NCBI RefSeq assembly: GCF_002934665.1 | Contig: NZ_NIRS01000002.1 | Span: 930,001-994,000 of the forward strand | DNA: 64,000 nucleotides | From: Pseudomonas laurylsulfatiphila | GTDB lineage: Bacteria; Pseudomonadota; Gammaproteobacteria; Pseudomonadales; Pseudomonadaceae | Direction: 5' to 3' | In this document: in pieces, positions 27,097 to 34,122 of the stretch | Layout: each line of letters starts with the position of its first letter | Numbering within the stretch: position 1 is the stretch's first letter | Notes under the pieces: model-generated | Database searches by the model: none | The model's input: the letters and a program-made list of their open reading frames with translations, nothing else | What the model was told of the DNA's origin: nothing | Made by a program: the position numbers and the translations under genes

Positions 27097-28470
27097 ATGA
27101 CCCAACGCCAAGTTATCAACGCCTCCGTCAGTCCAAAAGGCAGCCTGGAAACGCTCTCGCAACGGGAAGTCCAGCAATTGAGCGAGGCCGGTTCCGGCAG
27201 CACCTACACCCTCTTTCGCCAGTGCGCCCTGGCCATCCTCAACACCGGCGCCCATGTCGACAACGCCAAGACCATTCTGGAAGCCTACAAGGATTTCGAG
27301 ATCCGCATTCACCAGCAGGACCGCGGTGTACGCCTGGAACTACTGAACGCCCCGGCCGACGCCTTCGTCGACGGCGAAATGATCGCCAGCACCCGGGAAA
27401 TGCTGTTCAGCGCCCTGCGTGACATCGTCTACACCGAAAACGAACTCGACAGCCAGCGCATCGACCTGAGCAACTCCCAGGGCATCAGCGACTACGTCTT
27501 CCACCTGCTGCGCAACGCCCGCACCCTGCGCCCCGGCGTCGAGCCGAAGATCGTGGTGTGCTGGGGCGGGCACTCGATCAACACCGAAGAATACAAATAC
27601 ACCAAGAAAGTCGGCCACGAACTGGGCCTGCGCAGCCTGGACATCTGCACCGGATGCGGCCCCGGCGTGATGAAAGGCCCGATGAAAGGCGCGACCATCG
27701 CCCACGCCAAGCAACGCATCCACGGCGGCCGCTACCTGGGCCTGACCGAACCCGGCATCATCGCCGCCGAAGCGCCGAACCCGATCGTCAACGAACTGGT
27801 GATCCTGCCGGACATCGAAAAACGCCTGGAAGCCTTCGTCCGTGTCGGCCACGGCATCATCATCTTCCCGGGCGGCGCCGGTACGGCCGAAGAGTTCCTG
27901 TACCTGCTGGGCATCCTGATGCACCCGGACAACGCAGGCATTCCCTTCCCGGTCGTCCTCACCGGGCCGAAACATGCCGCACCGTACCTGGAGCAACTGG
28001 ACGCGTTCGTCGGCGCCACCCTGGGCGACGCCGCCAAGCAGCACTACCAGATCATCATCGATGACCCGGCCGAAGTGGCGCGCCAGATGACCCAGGGCCT
28101 CAAGGCGGTCAAGCAGTTCCGCCGCGAGCGCAACGACGCGTTCCACTTCAACTGGCTGCTGAAAATCGACGAAGGCTTCCAGCGCCCGTTCGACCCGACC
28201 CACGAAAACATGGCCAACCTGAAACTGAGCCTCGACCTGCCCTCCCACGAACTGGCGGCCAACCTGCGCCGCGCGTTCTCCGGCATCGTCGCCGGCAACG
28301 TCAAGGACAAGGGCATCCGCCTGATCGAAGAGCACGGGCCTTACCAGATCCGTGGCGACGCCGCGATCATGCAACCGCTGGACCTGCTGCTCAAAGCCTT
28401 CGTCGCCCAGCACCGCATGAAACTGCCGGGCGGCGCGGCGTATGTGCCGTGTTACCGGGTGGTGGCTTGA
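27097..28470 (+). CDS. ppnN: nucleotide 5'-monophosphate nucleosidase PpnN (LOG family)
   Basis: A 457-residue protein of the PpnN/YgdH type. It has an N-terminal helical domain, a central LOG/Rossmann domain (CTGCGPGVMKGPMKGA near residue 188) with the signature PGGAGTAEE near residue 258, and a C-terminal domain. PpnN cleaves purine and pyrimidine nucleoside monophosphates to base and ribose-5-phosphate and is regulated by (p)ppGpp in E. coli. It is a single gene. Confidence 0.9.
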   Translation: MTQRQVINASVSPKGSLETLSQREVQQLSEAGSGSTYTLFRQCALAILNTGAHVDNAKTILEAYKDFEIRIHQQDRGVRLELLNAPADAFVDGEMIASTREMLFSALRDIVYTENELDSQRIDLSNSQGISDYVFHLLRNARTLRPGVEPKIVVCWGGHSINTEEYKYTKKVGHELGLRSLDICTGCGPGVMKGPMKGATIAHAKQRIHGGRYLGLTEPGIIAAEAPNPIVNELVILPDIEKRLEAFVRVGHGIIIFPGGAGTAEEFLYLLGILMHPDNAGIPFPVVLTGPKHAAPYLEQLDAFVGATLGDAAKQHYQIIIDDPAEVARQMTQGLKAVKQFRRERNDAFHFNWLLKIDEGFQRPFDPTHENMANLKLSLDLPSHELAANLRRAFSGIVAGNVKDKGIRLIEEHGPYQIRGDAAIMQPLDLLLKAFVAQHRMKLPGGAAYVPCYRVVA

Positions 28471-28559
28471 CCCTTTCGGTGTAATAACGCCGACATGAGC
28501 TTTACCGTCGCGGGCCGCAGTGAAAGCTGCGGTTCGCGGCACTCTATGGAAAGAAAAAA

Positions 28560-29000
28560 ATGCGCCAACGCAATTCCGCCAGACTGCTGGTGATCAATCC
28601 CTCGCAACAGGTTCTGCTGTTTCACTTCCAGCACAAAGGCGATGCCCTCGACGGCCAAAGCCACTGGGCGACACCCGGTGGCGGGCTTGAACCGGGTGAA
28701 TCCTTTGAGGCTGCGGCGGCTCGTGAACTGTTTGAAGAAACAGGCCTGAATGTCGCAGCCGTGGGAGCCAGCGTTGCAGAGCGCAGTTTTCCGATGATGC
28801 TGCCAAGCGGCGAAACGGTGTTGTCGGTTGAACGGTATTTTGTGGTTCATACCGACAGTGAACGCCTGTCCCGCGAAGGGTGGACGGCTAACGAGGTTCG
28901 GGTCATGGCGGAGCATAAATGGTGGTCGGTGGCCGAGTTGCGAGAGACCCGAGAAACGGTGTGGCCTGAGCACTTGATCAAGATGCTGGAAAGCGCCTGA
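28560..29000 (+). CDS. NUDIX hydrolase
   Basis: A 146-residue NUDIX protein. The box GGGLEPGESFEAAAARELFE then ETGL (residues about 40-63) is complete. The N-terminal RQRNSARLLVINPSQQVLLF is the first strand pair. The substrate is unknown. The ATG at 28560 follows a weak GGAAAG site. It is followed by a REP variant doublet. Confidence 0.85.
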   Translation: MRQRNSARLLVINPSQQVLLFHFQHKGDALDGQSHWATPGGGLEPGESFEAAAARELFEETGLNVAAVGASVAERSFPMMLPSGETVLSVERYFVVHTDSERLSREGWTANEVRVMAEHKWWSVAELRETRETVWPEHLIKMLESA

Positions 29001-29023
29001 AGCGTTCCGGCGTACACAAACCC

Positions 29024-29130
29024 TGTGGCGAGGGGGCTTGCCCCCGTTGGGTCGCGAAGCGACCCTAAAACCAGCAGACACTATTTTACGACTGCTGCGC
29101 AGCCGAGCGGGAGCAAGCTCCCTCGCCACA
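29024..29130. repeat. REP variant doublet (GGCGAGGGGGCTTGCCCC type)
   Basis: Inverted TGTGGCGAGGGGGCTTGCCC and its partner at 29113-29130, which is slightly diverged. It belongs to the same family as 17380-17510. Confidence 0.85.
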
Positions 29131-29142
29131 ATGGTTCTGTGT

Positions 29143-29466
29143 TTAGTCCAATGGGGCGACGTTATCCAGTGCGCGGTTGACCGCCAGGTCCGCCAGCATG
29201 ATCACCTGCTGGATCCCCAGCAACATGCTGCGTTGCGGGCCATCCAGGAATGTTGCGAAATCACTGGCCATGACGCTCGCCGACGCCAGCGATTCACAGG
29301 CATGGGCCAACAGGCTTTCGGTGTCGATGTTCGGCGCGATGGTGAACATCGTGCTGGGGTTGTGGGGGGCGTTGTTTTTGAGGATGGCGGGTTTTAGGTG
29401 GAGGCCGGATGCACGGTGAATAGTGTCGGATTCTGATACGGGGGGATTGGGTGTGGGTTTGACCAT
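29143..29466 (-). CDS. DUF6124 family small protein (copy 1)
   Basis: A 107-residue protein. A proline-rich variable N-terminus (MVKPTPNPPVSES) is followed by the conserved helical core NIDTESLLAHACESLASASV, then MASDF..LLGIQQVIMLADLAVNRAL. This is the Pseudomonas DUF6124 (older DUF3077) family. Function is unknown; the helical core could mediate oligomerisation. A second copy at 62580-62846 shares roughly 70 percent identity over the core. AAGGAG lies 8 nt upstream of the ATG and is buried in a predicted RNA fold (29467-29585). It is the coding part of a composite repeat module. Confidence 0.82.
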   Translation of the reverse strand: MVKPTPNPPVSESDTIHRASGLHLKPAILKNNAPHNPSTMFTIAPNIDTESLLAHACESLASASVMASDFATFLDGPQRSMLLGIQQVIMLADLAVNRALDNVAPLD

Positions 29467-29585
29467 GACGAAGCTCCTTGATTGATGGAGCCGCCACAAT
29501 TCGCTGCGAAGTGAAGAAGGTGGCGGCCATACGCAGGTTCGCAGACCGGGAATCAAGGAACCCGGCAGACCCGAAAGTCTCCCGC
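29467..29585 (-). ncRNA. structured 5' leader of DUF6124 copy 1 (candidate cis-regulatory RNA)
   Basis: On the minus-strand RNA the order is hairpin AGAC-TTTCGG-GTCT (29580-29567), A TTCCTTGAT (29560-29552), B CTGCGAA (29544-29538), C GCCGCCAC (29527-29520), B' TTCGCAG (29510-29504), C' GTGGCGGC (29497-29490), A' ATCAAGGAG (29482-29474). A pairs with A', which holds the Shine-Dalgarno sequence. B-C-B'-C' interleave as a pseudoknot or as alternative stems. Copy 2 at 62847-62962 keeps all pairs with compensatory changes. Confidence 0.6.
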
Positions 29586-29734
29586 GCACAGCCGCCATAA
29601 CGCAAAACAGTGGGCGAACAAAAGCGCCAACTATATGGAAACGGTGGCGCTGAGCGCCTTGATTAACCCGGGCTGCGAAACCCGGTCGCTGAATTTGCAG
29701 CGACCCGACAACGATAGAGTCAGGGTCCAAGGCC

Positions 29735-29785
29735 CACAAGCCGGCGGATTCTGGCGTAGTTGTAGGCAACGACGCAAGGCGGTGT
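29735..29785. repeat. 51-nt box shared by both DUF6124 modules
   Basis: This 51-nt sequence (starting CACAAGCCGGCGGATTCTGG) is identical at 63095-63145. It lies between the DUF6124 leader and the REP array in both copies. The DNA around it is much less conserved. It may hold the promoter of the DUF6124 transcript or a recombination site. Confidence 0.75.
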
Positions 29786-29859
29786 AGCCTCACTCCTGGT
29801 CCTACAGCCTTCTCTGACATCCACAATTTCTGGCCATTTTGCTGGTGTGAGGCAGAGGA

Positions 29860-30600
29860 TTTTCGTTGGCTGTAAGGCCGTCTTCGCGAGCAGGCTCGCT
29901 CCCACAGATGCCGAGTACAGCCCCAAGAAATTGGTCGGCTGTCTGGCCGCCTTCGCGAGCAGGCTCGCTCCCACAGGTGCCGAGTACAGCCCCAAGAAAT
30001 TGGTGGGCTGTCAGGTCGCCTTCGCTGGCAAGCCAGCTCCTACAGGGATTGGGTATACCTGTGCGAAATTGGTTGTCTGGTAGGCCGCCTTCGCGAGCAG
30101 GCTCGCTCCCACAGATGCCGAGTACAGCCCCAAGAAATTGGTCGGCTGTCAGGTCGCCATCGCTGGCAAGCCAGCTCCTACAGGGATTGGGTATACCTGT
30201 GCGAAATGGTTGTCTGGTAGGCCGTCTTCGCGGGCAAGCCCGCTCCCCCAGGTGCCGAGTATAGCCCCAAGAAATTGGTCGGCTGTCTGGCCGCCTTCGC
30301 GAGCAGGCTCGCTCCCACAGGTGCCGAGTATAGCCCCAAGAAATTGGTCGGCTGTCTGGCCGCCTTCGCGAGCAGGCTCGCTCCCACAGATGCCGAGTAC
30401 AGCTCCAAGAAATTGGTCGGCTGTCAGGCCGCCTTCGCGGGCAAGCCCGCTCCCACAGGGATTGGGGACATCTGCAAAAATCAGGTCGGCTGGCAGACCG
30501 CCTTCGCGAGCAGGCTCGCTCCCACAGTTGGGCTGGGTACATTCGAAAGAAATTGGTCGGCTGGCAGGCCGCCATCGCGAGCAAGCTCGCTCCCACAGAA
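29860..30600. repeat. direct REP array, 11 units
   Basis: Eleven REP cores all in one orientation start near 29884, 29953, 30022, 30091, 30160, 30228, 30297, 30366, 30435, 30504 and 30575. The step is 69 bp nearly throughout. Between cores are three or four recurring spacer types (for example GCCGAGTACAGCCCCAAGAA and GGATTGGGTATACCTGTGCG). Unlike the doublets elsewhere, no unit is inverted. The 741-bp stretch holds no gene; its long open frames come from the period being divisible by three. Confidence 0.92.
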
Positions 30601-30975
30601 GAGCAAAGGCAGAGCAGTCCACACCGCGCCGCTTCTCACCACTCATCAGGCCGAGCGTTAGCTCGCCTGCAGCTCTTGATCTTGATCCACCCGCCCCCTC
30701 GGCAGGCTGAGTGGAGGTGTTCATCCGGGGATGGGCGCGCAGCGCCGTTCGACGCAGTCGAACTCATTGCATGTAGGTCGAAGCGAAGCCGACCGGAGGG
30801 CAATGCCCCCGGATGAATGCCGGAGCGAAGGAACCCCGAGCCTTAGCGAGGGGCCGTACGTAAGGGGCGAGACCTTTGGTTCCTTTGGGCTGGGCCGGCA
30901 CTCCGGCGTTTGCCAAAGGGACTCGCCGTAAGGGCGAAACCGCCAGCCGCCGTTACCGCAGCAACGGATATGTAC
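30601..30975. repeat. structured repeat element, copy 1
   Basis: A 375-bp element repeated at 63621-64000. Closing stem TTCATCCGGGG (30720-30730) pairs with CCCCGGATGAA (30807-30817) and encloses hairpins GGCGC/GCGCC, GTTCGAC/GTCGAAC and GGTCG/CGACC. A second long hairpin is closed by GGCGAG (30866-30871) and CTCGCC (30922-30927) with an inner CCTTTGG/CCAAAGG. No convincing gene; it could be a non-coding RNA or a non-autonomous mobile element. Confidence 0.75.
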
Positions 30976-31043
30976 TCAATAACCCAAGAACCTGGTCGGC
31001 TCGAAGGCCGCCAAGGTTAAAAGATCGCAACCTTAGGCAGCTC

Positions 31044-31895
31044 CTAATCATCCACCTCGTTCTGCGTCAGATACCGCTCCAGCGTCTCATTCTGCACAGG
31101 CTGGGAATTGTCCCCCGCCACCTGCCACAACCGCCGCTCGATCCCCTGGGCCAGCAAATGCCCCACCGCCGACTCGATCGCCGACAACACACACAACTGC
31201 GCCGGCTCGTTGGTGGTATAGCCGACCTCGGCCTCAAGCAGTTTCTTGAACTCGATGAACTTGAACACCCCGGCACTGCGACCGACCGAATAAATGGTCT
31301 TGCTGGTCATCACGTTGGCCAGCACCTGCCCACTGCGCACGTCCACCGCCCGCAGGTTCACCGTCACCTGATCCACGCGGTACTCACGGGAAATGTCGAT
31401 GCCCAGGTAGCGTGCCCCTTCCCCGCCACTGCGCACGTTGGTGTCGTAGGCGATGATCCCGCCTTCGAGCATCATGTTTGCCGCCTGCAGCGGCGGCAGC
31501 TCACCCAGGATGTTCACCGGTGTATTGGGTTTCTTTTGCGAGGCGCGAATGATCTTGCGCTCGGTCAACAGGTTTTGCAGCCCTTCACGCTCCAGTACCA
31601 CGAACCAGCCACTGGCCTGCAAGGCGTCCATCAGCATGCTCGCCGCGCCCTGGGTCACGCTGGTGGAAAACGAGCTGGCCGGGGTTGGCTTGTATTGCCC
31701 GGTCTGGTCACGGAAACCGTACACCACTGCCATCAACTTGCCCTTGGGTCGTGGCATGTTCAACAAGTCGTAGTAGGTCGAGGCCCTGGGGGTCAGGGTC
31801 GGTGTTTCAGTGTCCTGTTCAGCGGACATCGGTTCACGCAGACCACAGCCGGAAAGCACCGCCAACAGCATCCCTAGCACCATTATTCTTTTCAT
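31044..31895 (-). CDS. csgG: curli secretion lipoprotein CsgG
   Basis: A 283-residue outer-membrane lipoprotein. Signal peptide and lipobox LSGC (Cys16-17). The body matches CsgG closely: LMAVVYGFRDQTGQYKPTPA, SNFSTAV-like SSFSTSVTQGAASML, LEREGLQNLLTERKIIRA, GARYLGI and EVGYTTNEP. CsgG forms a nonameric pore that exports curli subunits. It is the last gene of a 9.6-kb minus-strand operon that also encodes CsgF, CsgE and a type II secretion/MSHA-like machine. No CsgA or CsgB subunit is in the window. The TAG stop lies inside a half copy of the repeat found between benC and benD. Confidence 0.92.
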   Translation of the reverse strand: MKRIMVLGMLLAVLSGCGLREPMSAEQDTETPTLTPRASTYYDLLNMPRPKGKLMAVVYGFRDQTGQYKPTPASSFSTSVTQGAASMLMDALQASGWFVVLEREGLQNLLTERKIIRASQKKPNTPVNILGELPPLQAANMMLEGGIIAYDTNVRSGGEGARYLGIDISREYRVDQVTVNLRAVDVRSGQVLANVMTSKTIYSVGRSAGVFKFIEFKKLLEAEVGYTTNEPAQLCVLSAIESAVGHLLAQGIERRLWQVAGDNSQPVQNETLERYLTQNEVDD

Positions 31896-31926
31896 ATCCG
31901 TAACTCCCCATCGGCCCATATCCCCA

Positions 31927-32367
31927 TCAAGGGGTGGTGGTGATGCCGTTTACCTGGATTTCCGACACTTCACCGGTTGCCCGGTCGGTCACGTTGATCG
32001 TCAATGCCCCCGAGTCGTCGATGACGTTGACGATAAAGGCGTCAGTCGACAGGCTCCCGGTGTTGCCCGTGGAGATGTTGTCCAGCAGTTGCCCCAGCAA
32101 CCGTGATTGCAACTGACTGGTAAACCGTTCCAGCGCCGAAGTGCCGGCTACAGCGGTACGGTTATTCAGATCGGGATCGTCGTAGTCGTTCTGCGCCTGG
32201 GCGTTGTTGAGCAACCAGGTGCCGTTCAACGGGTTACCGCCGAACGCCGGGTTGATGGGCGTGTAGACCAGCTCTGTGGCATGGACCCAGCCAGCACTTC
32301 CCGCCCCGGCAAACCAGAGGCCGAGCAACCACAGTCCTGTACGCTTCCCGAAAGCTGTTTCCTTCAT
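31927..32367 (-). CDS. csgF: curli assembly protein CsgF
   Basis: A 146-residue secreted protein. After a signal peptide (to about residue 30) it shows NPAFGGNPLNGTWLLNNAQA, the CsgF hallmark that inserts in the CsgG pore. Then come LERFTSQLQSRLLGQLL and VNVTDRATGE-like NVTDRATGEVSEIQVNGI. In E. coli CsgF couples secretion to nucleation. The start overlaps the csgE stop (ATGA, 32364-32367) and csgG follows. Confidence 0.92.
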   Translation of the reverse strand: MKETAFGKRTGLWLLGLWFAGAGSAGWVHATELVYTPINPAFGGNPLNGTWLLNNAQAQNDYDDPDLNNRTAVAGTSALERFTSQLQSRLLGQLLDNISTGNTGSLSTDAFIVNVIDDSGALTINVTDRATGEVSEIQVNGITTTP

Positions 32368-32753
32368 AATTCGTCCCTCTCAAGGTCGGTGGTGTCCTGC
32401 AACAAGACTTCCAGCTTGCGCCGCACGATCTCCATGCGAACCTGGTCGGCAGCCTCATAGGCCTCGTCTTTCAACTCCACTGTGTTCGGCGGCAGGAAGC
32501 GCCGATAAACCAGTCGTTGCTGAAACTCCACGGTCACCAGGCTGCCCCAGCGCGCCGAAGGTCTTTCGCGCACCACCAGGTTGAAATCCATCGGGCTGGT
32601 GGCACGCAGGCGTTCACTGAACGAGTAATAAAAGTCATGGCCGATGTGCGAAATCGTGTCGTCGATGATGAACCCCAGCATCTCGTCGTCTTGCGCCGAG
32701 GCGAAGCTCGCCACCAGCGTCAGGACCAGTGCCGCGAGCCAGTGCCGGATCAA
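32364..32753 (-). CDS. csgE: curli assembly adaptor CsgE
   Basis: A 129-residue periplasmic protein with a cleavable signal peptide (AxA site FASA-Q near residue 21). Family segments IDDTISHIGHDFYYSFSERL, RERPSARWGS and TTDLERDEL match CsgE, which caps the CsgG pore and guides substrate. The start is a TTG at 32753 overlapping the preceding stop (TTGA). No ATG occurs before the signal peptide is passed, so a non-ATG start is required. GAGG lies 9-10 nt upstream. Confidence 0.92.
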   Translation of the reverse strand: MIRHWLAALVLTLVASFASAQDDEMLGFIIDDTISHIGHDFYYSFSERLRATSPMDFNLVVRERPSARWGSLVTVEFQQRLVYRRFLPPNTVELKDEAYEAADQVRMEIVRRKLEVLLQDTTDLERDEL

Positions 32754-33289
32754 GGCTGCAATGCCTCAGGTGCGGTGGACTGTGCTTTCGGCTGCCCGCT
32801 GGAGTCATCGAGGAAGGCTTTCTCGGCCACGAACTGCCAGTCCTTGTAGCTGGCCATGCCGTTGAAGTCCGACCACTGGCTGGGAAAGTTCACCTGCTTG
32901 AGCGGCTTCTCCGTGGAGGAGCAGTACACACCGCTGATCCGTCCATCGATACCGCGTATCAGCTCCCATTCGCCCCCCGTCATCGGCTCCGGGTACAACT
33001 TGCGGATATGGTGCCTGGCCGACGGGAAGCGCTCGTCCTGCAACAGGTCCGCGAGTTCTTTCGGGTACATGGCCACGCCGGGCGAACTGCGGTAATAGCT
33101 GCGCAGCGCCTGGGCATACTGCGTACCGACCCAGAGCAACTGGTTTTCCCGGTCCCGGCGTGAAGCGGTGGCCCACAACTCGCCGGCACTGGCCAGGCCC
33201 ATGCCCATCACGACGATCAGAAACAGCACACCCAGGTAGGTGAAGCCGTCCTGGCCCGAAGGCTTACCACTCGGAGTAAAGGCTGCCAT
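32750..33289 (-). CDS. pilin-like protein of the T2SS/MSHA-like operon
   Basis: A 179-residue protein with a type IV pilin-like N-terminus: a short leader ending in SGQDG, then FTYLGVLFLIVVMGMGLASA. A prepilin peptidase could cut after Gly, but the usual Glu5 of the mature pilin is replaced (F-T-Y-L-G), as in GspK-like or atypical minor pilins. The globular part contains MYPKELADLLQD and a cysteine (GVYCSS). It overlaps both neighbours, so translation is coupled. It may be a minor pseudopilin that starts or ends the filament. Confidence 0.8.
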   Translation of the reverse strand: MAAFTPSGKPSGQDGFTYLGVLFLIVVMGMGLASAGELWATASRRDRENQLLWVGTQYAQALRSYYRSSPGVAMYPKELADLLQDERFPSARHHIRKLYPEPMTGGEWELIRGIDGRISGVYCSSTEKPLKQVNFPSQWSDFNGMASYKDWQFVAEKAFLDDSSGQPKAQSTAPEALQP

Positions 33290-33638
33290 CACGTGCCCTC
33301 CCGCTGGCGCCACTCTTGATATCGGCCACCCCGCCCGCCACGCCTTCCGGTGGCGCGACCATGACCCAGGTGTCCTTGCGCTCGGCAATCGGGTCCAGCG
33401 GCTGGTTGCGCAGGTAGCGCAGTTCGACCAGTTGTTCGATGGAGTCTGGATAACGCCCGGTGTCGCCGTAGTAATGATCCAGCGCCTCGCGCATGGCCGA
33501 CAGGCTCTGGCGCAGGGTGGTCTCTTTCGAGGCTTCCAGGCTGGTGAAGTAGCGTGGCATGGCGATCGTCATCAGGGTCGCGATGATTGCCATGACCACC
33601 ATCAGTTCCAACAGGGTAAAACCCTTTTGCCGACGCAT
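33264..33638 (-). CDS. type II secretion pseudopilin-like protein
   Basis: A 124-residue prepilin. The leader MRRQKG is followed by FTLLELMVVMAIIATLMTIA with Glu5 and the hydrophobic helix of class III signal peptides. The C-terminal part resembles short GspG-like pseudopilins (HYYGDTGRYPDSIEQLVELR, LRNQPLDPI). The calcium-site aspartates of true GspG are not obvious. The longer frame to 33866 carries no further leader. It overlaps the next gene by 26 nt. Confidence 0.85.
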   Translation of the reverse strand: MRRQKGFTLLELMVVMAIIATLMTIAMPRYFTSLEASKETTLRQSLSAMREALDHYYGDTGRYPDSIEQLVELRYLRNQPLDPIAERKDTWVMVAPPEGVAGGVADIKSGASGRARDGSLYSEW

Positions 33639-33642
33639 ATGC

Positions 33643-34122
33643 TCACCACTCCCGATAGGCGATGCCGTTGAGACCCTTGCCCCGGGCCTTGGAGTAAACG
33701 TCGAAGACGTCCTGGCCCTCCCGCGGGTTCTCGGCCGAACTGTCATAGGCACGCAGGCCCCAGCCACCCTGATCGTCACGCTTGACGGTGGCCAGCGGGT
33801 CACGGGGGATGCGCCGCAGGAAGTAGAACTTGGCACCCTTGGCGCTGCGCACGTCACGTACACCATCGACCAGCACTTTCAGGTTCGGCGGGTAGCCGTT
33901 GCTGTCGAGCGTCTTCTCGATGTAGCCGGCGTCGAAGGCGCGTTTGTAGGCGTCGATGCCATCGCGGATCTGGTACAGCGCGTTCCGCAGTTCCTGCTCT
34001 TTGCCCCGGCGCACCACCGTCTCGGTCAGCGGTGCGGCCATGCCGGCCAACAGGCCGACCAGGGCAAGCGTCACCACGACTTCGATCAGGGTAAAACCGC
34101 GCTGCGAGGCGTTCATGATCAT
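33643..34122 (-). CDS. type II secretion pseudopilin-like protein
   Basis: A 159-residue prepilin. The leader MIMNASQRG is followed by FTLIEVVVTLALVGLLAGMA (Glu5 present). The globular part has EQELRNALYQIRDGIDAYKR and ends in a WGLRAYDSSAENPREG loop that could bind metal. The first ATG overlaps the secretin stop (ATGA, 34119-34122). It sits between the secretin and the shorter pseudopilin. Confidence 0.86.
   Translation of the reverse strand: MIMNASQRGFTLIEVVVTLALVGLLAGMAAPLTETVVRRGKEQELRNALYQIRDGIDAYKRAFDAGYIEKTLDSNGYPPNLKVLVDGVRDVRSAKGAKFYFLRRIPRDPLATVKRDDQGGWGLRAYDSSAENPREGQDVFDVYSKARGKGLNGIAYREW

Noticed and set aside
29802..30596. 264-residue open frame on the minus strand over the REP array, and similar frames on both strands at 63074-63739
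   Set aside because: The 69-bp period is divisible by three, so stop-free frames persist through the array. The products are low-complexity repeats (GSEPAREGGL type) with no ribosome site.
31044..32753. A complete curli locus
   Set aside because: Only csgE, csgF and csgG are present. No CsgA, CsgB, CsgC or CsgD sequence was seen in any frame of the window.
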